A DNA stretch of 64,000 bases from CAVQRC01 sp963715045 (GCA_963715045.1 CAVQRC010000026.1:226207-290206), one strand, 5' to 3'. Numbered from the stretch's first letter, positions 21,001 to 30,587 are shown. Made by a program: numbers and translations. The notes: generated by a model not told the origin, from the letters alone.

Positions 21001-21620
21001 ACACATTCCTTCGCATCTACAACGATGCCGGAACGCTGATTGCCTCTAATGACGACGTCGTGGCGGGCGTTTTCGACAGCTTCCTGGACCTCTCTCTCGA
21101 GGCGGGCACCTATTACGTCTCGGTGGGCTCTTACCAGGACAGTGACTTCGGAGATTACCAGCTCGCCGTGGAAACAAAGCTTTCGTTTCTGCCAGGTGAC
21201 TTCGATCAGGACAGCGACGTCGACGTCGACGACTTCCTGAATTGGCAAACAGGGTTTGGAATTGTAGCTGGAGCCACGGCGAGTGACGGCGACGGTGATT
21301 TTGACGGAGATGTGGACGGTGAGGACTTCTTGATCTGGCAGCAGAACCTCGGGACGACCGCCAATACCTACCTTCGCAGCAGAGGGGCCGAGTCTACGAC
21401 CGGCAGCGTTACTGCTGCACCGTCGCGGGTTGTCGCGGCGGCGAAGACTCTCGCAGATTCAAGCCGCAGCGAATCCGCCAAGATCTCCGCTCGAGTCGTC
21501 GGAGAGAGGACGTATCGGCTGCTCCGTGAAGACGCCATACGCCTCGCAGTCGCGCACGATGCGGCCCTGGAGAACTTGTCCGCGAACCGATTCGACCACC
21601 GCCACAGGATCCACCGTTAG
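18017..21620 (+). CDS. Secreted protein with two trypsin domains, PPC domains and dockerin-like repeats, broken by one frameshift
   Basis: About 1200 residues once the frame is repaired. The N terminus is basic with the planctomycete export motif FEQLEDRMLLAADL. Trypsin domain 1 has the triad His111 (LTAAHC), Asp151 (DLAVIEL) and Ser232 (GDSGGPS). A PPC-like beta domain follows, then a second PPC in a new frame, two dockerin-like loops (GDFNDDDVVNGEDFLTWQ and GDADGDGDVDGGDFLAWQ), trypsin domain 2 with LTAAHC, HDVAIQIL and GDSGGPAF, two further PPC-like domains and a final dockerin pair near 21190-21350. The frame breaks at 19240-19241: deleting one C of AGCCGACC gives VSDQHAATLDAAATLIPLDE. 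Both trypsin domains keep all catalytic residues, so both may be active. The unusual doubling is intrinsic, not an assembly collapse, since the copies differ throughout. Confidence 0.82.
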
Positions 21621-21666
21621 GCCCGGTGGCCACGGCTCTCAATTGCACTCAGGAAGTACGTTCTTT

Positions 21667-22668
21667 ATGGCCGAATCATTCTCTGCCTTTGTCGTGAGCA
21701 AGTTGGATGATGGCACGACGCAAGCACAAATCGAACGGTTAGGTATCGAGGATCTGCCGGCCGGCGACGTGCTGATTCGCGTGCGATGGTCGTCGCTGAA
21801 CTACAAAGACGCCTTGGCTGCCTCGGGGCACGGCGGCGTCGTGCGAACCTTTCCGCATGTGCCGGGAATCGATGCGGCGGGAGAGGTTGTCGAGAGTCAG
21901 GACTCTCGGTTTGCCGCCGGAGAAGAAGTGATCGTCACGGGCTACGAGCTTGGATCGGGCCACTGGGGAGGTTATGCGGATTTCATTCGTGTTCCAGGTG
22001 ACTGGGTTGTACCACGGCCTGAACCGCTGACCTTGCGAGAGTGCATGATTTACGGCACCGCCGGATTCACGGCGGCTCAGTCGGTCGCGGCGATCGTGCA
22101 GCGAGGAATTGATCCCGGGCGAGGGCCGGTGCTGGTCACGGGAGCGACCGGTGGTGTGGGATCACTGTCGGTGGCTTTACTCACGAAGGCCGGTTACCGC
22201 GTCTCGGCCGTGACCGGCAAGGCAGATCAGCACCGGACGCTGGAGCTGCTGGGTGCAGACGAGATCCTGTCGCGGGAAGAAGTCCGCGGAGAGGGGAACC
22301 GGCCGCTGCTGCCGGCGCGATGGTCGGCGGCGGTCGATACGGTGGGAGGAGACATCCTGGTCGATGTGATTCGCTCCACCATGCATCGGGGAGTGGTGAC
22401 CGCGTGCGGGCTTGTTGCGGGCACGGATCTGCCCCTGACAATCTACCCTTTCATCTTGCGGGGCGTTACGTTACGCGGGATCGACTCGGCCCAGTGCCCG
22501 CGTCCGGAACGACTCGAGATCTGGCAGCGATTGGCTACCGAATGGCGTCTCGAGAATCTGGACGCGGTCGTCCGCGAAGTAGATCTGGCAGGTCTGAGTG
22601 CCGAGATTGCGAACATTCTTGCCGGTCGGGTGACCGGCCGGGTGCTGGTACGGATCGGCGCGAGCTGA
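21667..22668 (+). CDS. YhdH/YhfP family MDR quinone/acrylyl-CoA oxidoreductase
   Basis: A 333-residue medium-chain reductase. The N-terminal GroES-like domain contains WSSLNYKDALAASG and PHVPGIDAAGEVVES, and the Rossmann part begins with VLVTGATGGVGSLSVALL (residues about 155-175). Zinc ligands of classical alcohol dehydrogenases are absent, as expected for the zinc-independent YhdH/AcuI branch, whose members reduce acrylyl-CoA or quinones with NADPH. The start at 21667 is chosen from the family start (MAESFSAFVV) and a GGAAG upstream; the open frame extends back to 21430 without homology. It follows the protease by 46 bp on the same strand and is probably separate in function. Confidence 0.9.
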   Translation: MAESFSAFVVSKLDDGTTQAQIERLGIEDLPAGDVLIRVRWSSLNYKDALAASGHGGVVRTFPHVPGIDAAGEVVESQDSRFAAGEEVIVTGYELGSGHWGGYADFIRVPGDWVVPRPEPLTLRECMIYGTAGFTAAQSVAAIVQRGIDPGRGPVLVTGATGGVGSLSVALLTKAGYRVSAVTGKADQHRTLELLGADEILSREEVRGEGNRPLLPARWSAAVDTVGGDILVDVIRSTMHRGVVTACGLVAGTDLPLTIYPFILRGVTLRGIDSAQCPRPERLEIWQRLATEWRLENLDAVVREVDLAGLSAEIANILAGRVTGRVLVRIGAS

Positions 22669-22802
22669 TCGCCTGTGGAAACTCGCGGTTACCGTGACGC
22701 CTGCTGGATTGCGACGGATCAGCCGCGGCCTGTTGGAGGGAGTGGACGTCCGGTCGACGCCCATCGACGGCCGGAGCACAGCATCAGGCGGCATCAGCTA
22801 CC

Positions 22803-24245
22803 GTGGATTGGTTCATCTCATCACTGGCCTTCATCCCCTTGACAGCGTTTCTGCTGGCGGTCGCCACGGTACCTTCCGTGCTCATCCAACGCCGCGGGCG
22901 GCCGACCGCGGCGCTCGCCTGGCTGCTCGTCCTGTTCCTGGTGCCGATCGTGGGAATCTTTCTGTGGTGGGCCATGGGAAGGCGGCACCTCAGTCGCAAG
23001 ACGCGGAAACGGCGATTGGCAACCACCGCCCGCAGTGAGCGGTTGACGGTGCTTCGAGACGAACTGCCGACCCCCGACACCGCGCGGTGGGACATCTTTC
23101 CGCTTCAGCGATTGCCGCAATCCGAGGCCGAATGGGTCTACGCTCCGACGGCTGGCAACTCGGTCAGACTGCTCGTCGATGCCGCCCAGGCGTATCCGGC
23201 CATGGAACAAGCGATTGAGTCGGCACAGCGGTTCATCCATGTGCTGTTCTACATCTGGGATAACGATGCGGTCGGCGAGCACTTTCGGGATTTACTCGTC
23301 CACAAGGCACGGGACGGAATCGAAGTGCGCGTCCTGTTCGATGCCATTGGCGGATCGCGTGTCCGGGGAAAGTTCATGAAGCCGCTCCGCGACGCGGGCG
23401 CGAAGGTCGCGGCCTTCAAGCCGCCGGTGATTCTGCGGAGATCGCTCGAGATCAATTTCCGCAATCACCGCAAGTTACTCGTGGTCGACGGGCGGATCGC
23501 GATCCTGGGTGGCCTGAACATCGGTGATGAATACACCGGCGACTGGAGGGATGCGGCAGTGAGTTTGAGCGGCCCCGTTGTCGATGCGGCGGAGGACGTG
23601 TTCGCCGATGACTGGTTCTTCGCGACCCGCGACGAATTCACGCAGCCTTCCTATTTCGGCGCATGGGCCCGCGCACCGCAGTTGGTTCTGGATCACGAAG
23701 CCGTCTGTGGGATTGTCGCCAGCGGCCCGCACACGAGATTCAATCTCATGCACGAGGCCTTCCTGATCGCGATTCACGGCGCCCAGTCGCGGATCTGGCT
23801 GGCCACGCCCTACTTTGTGCCTGATCAGACGATTTCCGCGGCCCTCCGCAGCGCGGCGTTCCGCGGGCTGGACGTTCGGCTGATCGTCCCTCACCGCAGC
23901 GATAACCTGTTGGCGACGCTGGCGACCCGTTCCTACTTTGCGGAATTGATCGAAGTCGGTGTGAGAGTGTATCAGCATGAGAACGGATTTCTGCACACCA
24001 AGCTGACCTTGATTGACGATGAAATGGCGATTGTCGGCAGTTCCAACATGGACATTCGCAGCTTTCGTCTCAATTTCGAACTGAACTGTTTCATCCAGTC
24101 CTCGGATTTCTGTGCTGAGTTGGGGAAGTTGTTCTCCGATTATCTTGGCAGCAGCCGGCAATTCGATCAGCGGGCTCTCGAATCGCAGTCCTATGCGAGC
24201 CGCTCGGGCGAGGCCATTGCCCAGTTGCTCAGTCCGCTGCTGTAG
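22803..24245 (+). CDS. cls: Cardiolipin synthase (phospholipase D superfamily)
   Basis: A 480-residue protein starting at GTG 22803. Two N-terminal membrane helices (residues about 5-60, including the LAWLLVLFLVPIVGIFLWW hairpin) precede two PLD domains with HKD motifs: NHRKLLVVDGRIAILGG (about 220-236) and LHTKLTLIDDEMAIVGSSN (about 398-416). The C terminus is LSPLL, as in bacterial Cls. The enzyme condenses two phosphatidylglycerol molecules to cardiolipin and glycerol at the inner membrane. The length matches the ~480-residue Cls family. There is no strong ribosome site before the GTG. Confidence 0.93.
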   Translation: MDWFISSLAFIPLTAFLLAVATVPSVLIQRRGRPTAALAWLLVLFLVPIVGIFLWWAMGRRHLSRKTRKRRLATTARSERLTVLRDELPTPDTARWDIFPLQRLPQSEAEWVYAPTAGNSVRLLVDAAQAYPAMEQAIESAQRFIHVLFYIWDNDAVGEHFRDLLVHKARDGIEVRVLFDAIGGSRVRGKFMKPLRDAGAKVAAFKPPVILRRSLEINFRNHRKLLVVDGRIAILGGLNIGDEYTGDWRDAAVSLSGPVVDAAEDVFADDWFFATRDEFTQPSYFGAWARAPQLVLDHEAVCGIVASGPHTRFNLMHEAFLIAIHGAQSRIWLATPYFVPDQTISAALRSAAFRGLDVRLIVPHRSDNLLATLATRSYFAELIEVGVRVYQHENGFLHTKLTLIDDEMAIVGSSNMDIRSFRLNFELNCFIQSSDFCAELGKLFSDYLGSSRQFDQRALESQSYASRSGEAIAQLLSPLL

Positions 24246-24464
24246 CGGTAGTCGCTCGCAAGAGATCCCGCGATGTCCACGTGACCCGGTCGGCTTGCCA
24301 AGCCATTGAAGATATCGCGACAATGAGTTTTCGCAGCCGCTATTGCATCCTTGCTCCGGAAGCGCGGATCGGGCGGCCTCGATCGCATGCCCCCGGTCCG
24401 ATTCATGGATAACTGTATGCCGCTTGTGTCGTATTCTCTCGGCGAGGCATATTCCCGGTTGTCG

Positions 24465-26714
24465 ATGAAGTTCCCGTGTCGGCAACTTACCTGGTTTGTC
24501 CTCGCCTGCTCGACTGCATTGGCAGCGACCGCCTGTGCGGAGCCGTCATCACTGCCCGATGCCGAATCCCTCGCCGCCAGTGTCCGAATTGTTCGGGACA
24601 CGTTCGGCGTGCCCCACATCCACGGAGAGAGCGATCAGGCCGTCGCTTTCGGCTTTGCCTACGCCCAGGCAGAGGACCACCTCTGGCAGATCGAAGACAC
24701 CTACATCCTCGCTCTCGGCCGGTATTCAGAAGTCTACGGTCAGCGAGGACTCAACTCCGACTTGCTGAATCGGGCATTCGAGATCGTCCCCACGAGCCGC
24801 CGCGACTTCGATCGCCTCGATCAACACACCCGCTCTCTTTGCGAAGCGTTTGTGGAGGGACTGAATTTCTATCTTCAAGAGCATCCCGATTCCCGGCCCC
24901 GCGTGCTCGACCGCTACGAGCCCTGGCAGGTCCTGGCCTTTCATCGCCATTTGCTCTTGGAACTCTGTTTCCGTTACACGCGGCAGAGCAGCAGCTTCCT
25001 GCCTCGGCAGAACCCGCGGATCTGGGCCGCGACCGGCTCGAACGGATGGGCCCTCGGACCGGCCCGCACGGCCAGCGGTGGCACCATGCTCATGGCCGCA
25101 CCACATCTTCCCTGGTACGGGGTCGCGCAACTCTACGAAGCACACCTGAGGAGCGACCACGGATTCGATGGCCTGCCCTGGAATTTCACCGGTGCCACGT
25201 TCCTCGGCAATCCGACACTCACAATCGGTCGGAACGAATTCCTCGGTTGGACGATGACGACCAATGAACCCGACATCGCCGATGTGTGGAGCGTCCGCTT
25301 CGTTGGAGATTCGCTTGCCTATGAGTACGACCAAACGCAGCGGATGGCCACCGAGTGGTCGGAGGAAATCGGCATCCGCGAAGGCCGGCGGGTGAAACCG
25401 ACACGCTACACCTTCAAGAAAACACACCACGGGCCCGTCATCGGCCGGCAGTCAGACGGCTCTTACCTGGCGGCCCGAATCGCAGGCCTCTACGACGTGA
25501 CACCCACGCGTCAGGCGATGCGGATGATGCAGGCCCGCAGCTTCGCGCAATTTCGCGATGCGATCTCGCTGCTTCAATTGCCATACATGAATATCGTGTA
25601 TGCCGACCGGGACGGTAATATCTTCTACGTCTACGGCGCCCGCTGCCCCCGCCGCGATCCTGACCTGCAATGGCATCAACCTGTCGACGGTAATACGTCC
25701 GCGACCCGGTGGCAGGGAATCCACGGACTCTCCGAATTACCTCAGGTCCTCAACCCGCCAGCCGGATTCATTCAGAACTGCAACTCGTCACCCTTCATGA
25801 CGTCGGATGGCGGCAACCCCGACCGCGGGCGATTTCCGCCCTACATGATCGAAGATGCTGACGCTGACAAACGTCGCGCGCTGCGGTCACTCGAAATCCT
25901 GCGGACAATGAAGGATGTGACGCTCGATGACCTCGAGCGGGCATCGTTCGATACGGAAGTGTACTGGGCCAAACACGAACTCCCGCAGTTCGCCGCCAGG
26001 CTCGCCGCCGTTCGCGAAAGCAATCCGTCTCTGGCTGAACAGGTCGAGCCGTTGCTGCAGCATCTGCTGGATTGGGATGGAACGATCACCGCCGATTCGA
26101 CCGCGGCCACGCTGTGCGAGGCGTGGTATGAGGAGCTCTATGGGCGAGACTATCCGGGTGAGGAACTTCGTGGCCGTTACGCCGACAAGCCGGAGGTACA
26201 GATTGAGGGTTTGCTGCAAGCTGCGATCGGCCTGGAACGAATCCACGGCGACTGGAAAGTACCTTACGCGCGACTGCACCGGATCCAGCGGCGGCCGTTC
26301 GTCGCCGATCTCTTCGCTCTTCGCTTTCAGGATCGGGCGGCAAGCCTTCCGTGTCTCGCCGGACATGGTCCGATGGGTGTCGTCTTTACGCAGTACTACA
26401 CGCCGAGCATCTACGTGCCGCTGGTGATCAGTCAGAAGAAGCGGTACGGCGTGGTCGGCTGTGCTTATCTCGCCGTGTACGAATTCACCAGAGATGGTAC
26501 GGCTGGTCGCAGCGTGGTTCCCTATGGCAGCAATGGAGACCCGGATTCGGCCCACTTCTTCGACCAGGCAGAGCTCCTCTCGGCCGCCCGGATGAAACCG
26601 ATTCCGTTCACCGAAGCAGAAGTCACGGCCGCGGCCGTATCGTCTTACCGGCCTGGCGAACGAGCAGCGGTCGTCCGCGACGACGCCGCGAGCGTACTCC
26701 AGCCGTCACGCTGA
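24465..26714 (+). CDS. Penicillin acylase family Ntn-hydrolase (acylase precursor)
   Basis: A 749-residue secreted precursor. The signal peptide is FVLACSTALAATACA, and the Cys at its end could make it a lipoprotein although the lipobox is imperfect. The alpha-chain contains VRIVRDTFGVPHIHGESDQA and AFGFAYAQAEDHLWQ. The autocatalytic cleavage site lies at TGSNGWALGP, giving Ser192 as the N-terminal nucleophile of the beta-chain; TNEPDIADVW and the late beta-chain motifs are also typical. The substrate may be an acyl-homoserine lactone, cyclic imide, beta-lactam side chain or other amide; this cannot be told. The start 24465 is selected because it precedes the signal peptide directly; the frame is open from 24351. 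The last 92 bp overlap the convergent metalloprotease gene. Confidence 0.9.
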   Translation: MKFPCRQLTWFVLACSTALAATACAEPSSLPDAESLAASVRIVRDTFGVPHIHGESDQAVAFGFAYAQAEDHLWQIEDTYILALGRYSEVYGQRGLNSDLLNRAFEIVPTSRRDFDRLDQHTRSLCEAFVEGLNFYLQEHPDSRPRVLDRYEPWQVLAFHRHLLLELCFRYTRQSSSFLPRQNPRIWAATGSNGWALGPARTASGGTMLMAAPHLPWYGVAQLYEAHLRSDHGFDGLPWNFTGATFLGNPTLTIGRNEFLGWTMTTNEPDIADVWSVRFVGDSLAYEYDQTQRMATEWSEEIGIREGRRVKPTRYTFKKTHHGPVIGRQSDGSYLAARIAGLYDVTPTRQAMRMMQARSFAQFRDAISLLQLPYMNIVYADRDGNIFYVYGARCPRRDPDLQWHQPVDGNTSATRWQGIHGLSELPQVLNPPAGFIQNCNSSPFMTSDGGNPDRGRFPPYMIEDADADKRRALRSLEILRTMKDVTLDDLERASFDTEVYWAKHELPQFAARLAAVRESNPSLAEQVEPLLQHLLDWDGTITADSTAATLCEAWYEELYGRDYPGEELRGRYADKPEVQIEGLLQAAIGLERIHGDWKVPYARLHRIQRRPFVADLFALRFQDRAASLPCLAGHGPMGVVFTQYYTPSIYVPLVISQKKRYGVVGCAYLAVYEFTRDGTAGRSVVPYGSNGDPDSAHFFDQAELLSAARMKPIPFTEAEVTAAAVSSYRPGERAAVVRDDAASVLQPSR

Positions 26715-27435
26715 CCACGACTCCGAGAGCGAGCATCGCGGAACTTGGTTCAGGGATCGCCAGCGGCGTCACGGACCCGACACCGATTCCGTACAGGGCT
26801 TGGATTCCGGCGATATCGTCTTCGTGCAAAGCGGCAGTGCCCGGCCCGCTCCGTCGCGGGAAGATGGGGTACATGACCGCCGTGGGGATGTCCGTATGGT
26901 CGAGTCCCAGCGCGTGGCCAATCTCGTGGACGGCGGCACCAAGGACGTCCGGGTAGGTCAGGGTGCCGTCCACAGCCCAGCGATCCGCGTTGTCGAAGTG
27001 AATGTCTCCGCAGATCGGGCAAAATCCCGCCGGTGAAGAAGGTGGGAAATAAGCGTGTGCCTTCACGTCGCCAAAGCCGTCGATGTAATGCTGCCCGATG
27101 CGGATCGTCCCGTATTGGCCCTCCGAATACACGGTCGAGATGCTCGCTCCGTCATCTGGCACTTCGACAAAGTTCAGCGGTGCCACGCTCGCCCACACGG
27201 CGAATGCTTCTTCCAGAGCATCGCGGATCTGTTGATCCGCCACCGGTTGATCTTCCGGGTCGGTGAGCCCACCGCCGAGAATGTTCTGATACGAATAGGT
27301 GAGCGTCAGGGGAGATCCGTAGGGGTACTGAAACCACCGACGATTCTGGCCGACGACTTCGTAGGCGGCTGCGGAATGAACTGTCAGTAGTGGCCCCAGG
27401 AACCAGCACAGTAAGACGAACCACGATCGGGACAT
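26623..27435 (-). CDS. Matrixin-like zinc metalloprotease with PEP-CTERM tail
   Basis: A 270-residue exported protease. The signal peptide is residues 1-24 (FVLLCWFLGPLLTVHSAAA). The zinc site HEIGHALGLDH spans residues 170-180 and the Met-turn is AVMYP (186-190), both hallmarks of metzincins of the M10 type. FCPICGDIHFDN (138-149) lies just before and resembles the calcium/zinc structural loop of matrixins with an added CxxC. The C terminus is a PEP-CTERM signal (AIPEPSSAMLALGVVVSVTA followed by an Arg cluster) plus 18 further residues, so the true end could be a little earlier if a base error is present. It overlaps the 3' end of the penicillin acylase gene by 92 bp. Confidence 0.88.
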   Translation of the reverse strand: MSRSWFVLLCWFLGPLLTVHSAAAYEVVGQNRRWFQYPYGSPLTLTYSYQNILGGGLTDPEDQPVADQQIRDALEEAFAVWASVAPLNFVEVPDDGASISTVYSEGQYGTIRIGQHYIDGFGDVKAHAYFPPSSPAGFCPICGDIHFDNADRWAVDGTLTYPDVLGAAVHEIGHALGLDHTDIPTAVMYPIFPRRSGPGTAALHEDDIAGIQALYGIGVGSVTPLAIPEPSSAMLALGVVVSVTAGVRSRRRRGRPLLVRQAGKTIRPRP

Positions 27436-27624
27436 TGAGCAGCTACAGGGTCAGGGTGTGCGTCATCGGTGCATCCAACAGGATCGCGGCGGTGAAACTG
27501 TCGCGGATCGCCACCATTGTAATGGGTGTCGGGGGACCCCGCGAAGATTCCGTGACCCGCACCGCGTCAGCCGATTGCAGACGGCAATCCACTGCCCGAG
27601 GATCCTGTCCCCGCCGCGAAACGC

Positions 27625-28489
27625 TCAATCGATCACGCGGGCCTGAGTGATCCGCGAGCGGGGCGGCAATTCGATGGTCACGACACCGTCGCTGGCGGTT
27701 TCCCACCTGGGACCTCGATAGGCCGCGGTCGTGTGGGATCCCACATTGCCATGGTGGTGAGCCGAATCCTGTCTGCGGCCAACCAAGCCGATCGCCGAAA
27801 TCACTCGCGTGAGCCTGGCGAACTGCCTCGGCCTCGGCGCGTGCCGCCAGGAACACGAATACGGCCACCAGCATCAGCATCGGCATCGTCAACAGTCCCA
27901 CGACCCCGAACACCACCGCCATGGCCTGTCCCGTCGTCGCGGCAATGGTCGTCGCCTGGACGTAGGGAAGCCGCATGGCCAACAACGCACGAAGCACCCG
28001 GCCGCCATCCATCGGAAATGCCGGGAGAAGGTTGAACACCACCAGGGCGACGTTCGTCCACAACAGTTGAATCAGAAACGGCGCCGTGAGCAGCCCCAGC
28101 GTGGTGACGCCGCCGAGTTGCCCGGCGATTCGCAATCCGGCAAACAGGGCGGCCGCGATGACGACGTTCACGGCGGGTCCGGCCAGGGCGACGACCAGTT
28201 CCTGCCAGGGATCTCTTGGCATCCGCTCGAGTCGGGCGACCCCGCCGATCGGATACAAGGTGATATCGTGGGTGCCGATCCCGTATCGCCGCGCCGCGAG
28301 GGCGTGGCCGAACTCGTGGAGCACCACGCAGCCGAAGACTGCTAGCAGCGTTGCGACCGATCCGATCGCGGCCAACATCCCCTGCGAAAGCAGGGCACTG
28401 GAGCCGATCACGGCCGCCAGCATCAGGAACGACCAGTGGATCGTCACTTGAATGCCATTAATCCTGCCCAGTTCCCACGAGCGAAGCAT
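27625..28489 (-). CDS. Site-2 protease (M50) family membrane metalloprotease, broken by one frameshift near its C terminus
   Basis: The start complementary to 28487-28489 has GGAG 6-9 bases upstream. The protein opens with MLRSWELGRINGIQVTIHWS, then multiple membrane helices carrying HEFGHALAAR (residues 58-67, zinc ligands) and the second motif FNLLPAFPMDGGRVLRALLA (the N/F-P-x-D-G Asp ligand). After GFGSPPWQC the frame becomes arginine-rich nonsense; deleting one C of the CCC at 27740-27742 lets it continue as GSHTTAAYRGPRWETASDGV to a stop at 27625, about 287 residues in all. This short SpoIVFB-like group (no PDZ domain) cleaves membrane-bound substrates such as transcription factors or anti-sigma factors. 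No partner is visible next to it. Confidence 0.85.
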
Positions 28490-28916
28490 CAGAAACTCCG
28501 AAGTTTTCCGTTCCGCATGCAAAATAAGCCAGTCTGCTGCCGTGGCGGACCTGCGGTCGGCACGCCGAGGCGACTTTCCTGTATCTGTACGTAACCACTG
28601 CCCCGCGGGTTGCCTGAACGCCAGGTTTTTCGCTCCCCGCTCGCCATTCTTGCCGTCCTGGGGCCGCGTTGTGTCCCGCGTTCCTCCTGTTGGGGACCGC
28701 AGCATCCGCAATATCGTAACCCACACCGGGGCCTCGTCGGACGCGGTTCTCTATCCGTCATCGTAGGCGTGCGGTATAGTATCGGACAGCGGTTCTCAAC
28801 CAGGCTCCAACTCCTGGAATTCCGATTTCTGAACCGTCCTGACGACCCAGAGCTCTTCGCGTTCACTGCTCCCGACCGTTGGCGACGGAACCGCATGGGC
28901 GCGAGATCATAAACCC
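28490..28916. other. Divergent intergenic region, site-2 protease / psp1
   Basis: 427 bp that should carry promoters for the two divergent genes. No conserved RNA, operator or gene was recognised in it. Confidence 0.35.
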
Positions 28917-29891
28917 ATGCCCAAGTACGTAGTACGTCACGGTGTGATGCGCCATCTCGGGGTGTTCTCCACCAGCCGCGGACAAACGTTCCATCGTGGT
29001 GCCGGCGTGATTGCCCGCACGAGTCGGGGCCTCGAATCAGGAGAAGTTCTTTGCGAGGCCAACGAGCATGCCCTCACCGGCTTGAAGGATCCGAGAAACG
29101 GACAAATCCTACGCCCCTCAACGGATGACGATGACCTCGAACTCAGGAAACTGCTCGAAAGCGAGCAACGCGAGTTCGAAGTTGTTCAGCAGAAGATCAA
29201 AGAGCTCTGCCTCGACATGAAGCTCGTCGATGTCGAACACCTCTTCGGCGGTGAGCGAATCGTCGTTTATTACCTCGCTGAGCAACGCGTCGATTTTCGT
29301 GAACTCGTCAAAGTACTCGCCCGCGAATTCCAGACGCGGATCGAAATGAGGCAGATCGGCGTCCGCGACGAGGCGAAGTTGCTCGCGGACTACGGTGATT
29401 GTGGCAAGCCGGTCTGCTGCAACACCCATCTTTCCGAGATGCCTCCGGTCTCGATGAAGATGGCCAAACTCCAGAAAGCGACCCTCGATCCAAGCAAGAT
29501 CTCTGGACGCTGTGGTCGCTTGAAGTGCTGCCTCCGCTATGAATACGAGACCTACCAGGAGCTCCAGAGGGACTTGCCGCCGGTAGGGTCCGAGATTATC
29601 ACCAGTAATGGTCGGGCAAAGGTGCTGGCACAGGAGATTCTTGCGGGGGAGTTGCTGATTCAGACCGAAGACATGCGGCGGATTACGATCGAAGCGGCCG
29701 ACGTCATGACGATCCTCAAGCGCGGACAGGGCAGCGCCAAGCGGGGGCGTTCTACCGGACGCAAAGGCGGCACCGATGACGCGACACCACCCCCGAAGGG
29801 CAACGGTCCAGCGCGAACGAATCCTGGCCGGTCGACTGCTCGGAAAAAGCGGGAATCGGAGAACAGTGGGTCTTCTGAGAACAGTGAGTGA
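28917..29891 (+). CDS. PSP1 C-terminal domain protein (RicT/YaaT-like)
   Basis: A 324-residue protein. The central region from about residue 85 to 195 is the PSP1 domain (VQQKIKELCLDMKLVDVEH, VVYYLAEQRVDFRELVKVLA, FQTRIEMRQIGVRDEAK). The cysteine signature GDCGKPVCCNTHL and SGRCGRLKCCLRYE is the one that in Bacillus RicT (YaaT) participates in Fe-S cluster binding within the RicAFT complex, which affects RNA processing and competence/sporulation phosphorelay. The C-terminal ~60 residues are a Lys/Arg/Gly/Ser-rich disordered tail not present in all homologues. The N-terminal ~75 residues are a planctomycete-type extension. It is followed 6 bp later by the Minf_1886-family gene, so the two are probably one operon. 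Confidence 0.88.
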   Translation: MPKYVVRHGVMRHLGVFSTSRGQTFHRGAGVIARTSRGLESGEVLCEANEHALTGLKDPRNGQILRPSTDDDDLELRKLLESEQREFEVVQQKIKELCLDMKLVDVEHLFGGERIVVYYLAEQRVDFRELVKVLAREFQTRIEMRQIGVRDEAKLLADYGDCGKPVCCNTHLSEMPPVSMKMAKLQKATLDPSKISGRCGRLKCCLRYEYETYQELQRDLPPVGSEIITSNGRAKVLAQEILAGELLIQTEDMRRITIEAADVMTILKRGQGSAKRGRSTGRKGGTDDATPPPKGNGPARTNPGRSTARKKRESENSGSSENSE

Positions 29892-29897
29892 CCAGCG

Positions 29898-30320
29898 ATG
29901 CTAGATCCAGAACATCCGCTCGCGGAAGTCCTTGACCGCGATCAGCGATACCATTTTCGGGCGTACGTGTTCGTGTTCGAATCGCTGCGCTACGCTCAGG
30001 AAGTGCTGGGTGCGGGCGATGCGGAAGAAGTTGAGCTCTCCGAAGAAGACAAGCACCTCACCGGTCAGCAGTTGTGCGAGGCAATCCGCCAGTACGCACT
30101 GAAGGAGTTTGGTTATCTTGCCAAGACCGTACTCAATCAGTGGGGTGTGTACACCACGAGCGACTTCGGAGAGATCGTCTATAACCTGATCGAGGCTGAG
30201 CAGATGCGAAAGACCGAGCAGGACCGGCGAGAAGACTTCGACGACGTATTCGACTTCGAAGAGGGGCTGTTGCAGAGTTTCGAAATTGCCCCCGACAGCA
30301 GTGGCGAGCGGCTTGCGTGA
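29898..30320 (+). CDS. Minf_1886 family protein
   Basis: A 140-residue acidic protein (DRDQRYHFRAYVFVFESLRY, LTGQQLCEAIRQYALKEFG, VLNQWGVYTTSDFGEIVYNL). These blocks match the Minf_1886 family, present in planctomycetes and verrucomicrobia, with no established function. It has no signal peptide or membrane helix, so it is cytoplasmic. It lies immediately after the PSP1 gene, and its stop codon overlaps the GTG of the next small gene, indicating tight co-transcription. A link with RNA metabolism through the RicT-like neighbour is only a guess. Confidence 0.8.
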   Translation: MLDPEHPLAEVLDRDQRYHFRAYVFVFESLRYAQEVLGAGDAEEVELSEEDKHLTGQQLCEAIRQYALKEFGYLAKTVLNQWGVYTTSDFGEIVYNLIEAEQMRKTEQDRREDFDDVFDFEEGLLQSFEIAPDSSGERLA

Positions 30321-30571
30321 TTGCCGGTCCCCCATCTTTTTTCGTTCAACCCGCAATCGCAGCAGGCAGTCCGTTGGCAACCCGGCAAGCCACGCGAGCC
30401 ACCTCCAACGTCCGCCCTGGCGATCCGCCCAATCGCCAGGGACCGTGGGAAGAACCTATCCCCCGGTGGCTCGAGCCGGACCCACCTCGCAAGCGGCCCG
30501 TGCTGTTGAGCATGGCGACCGGTGTGTTTGTGGTCTGGCTGATCACGCTGGTATGGCTCGTATTCGCCTGA
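30317..30571 (+). CDS. Small membrane protein of unknown function
   Basis: An 84-residue protein whose GTG start at 30317 overlaps the preceding stop (GTGA). The first 60 residues are proline-rich and polar (PPNRQGPWEEPIPRW, EPDPPRKRP). The last 23 form one hydrophobic helix ending at the C terminus (LLSMATGVFVVWLITLVWLV), so it is probably a tail-anchored inner-membrane protein with the N terminus in the cytoplasm. The family is not recognised. The start-stop overlap and the spacing of 16 bp to the MoeA gene are the main evidence that it is real. Confidence 0.6.
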   Translation: MIAGPPSFFVQPAIAAGSPLATRQATRATSNVRPGDPPNRQGPWEEPIPRWLEPDPPRKRPVLLSMATGVFVVWLITLVWLVFA

Positions 30572-30587
30572 TGCGGAGAAGCGATAC

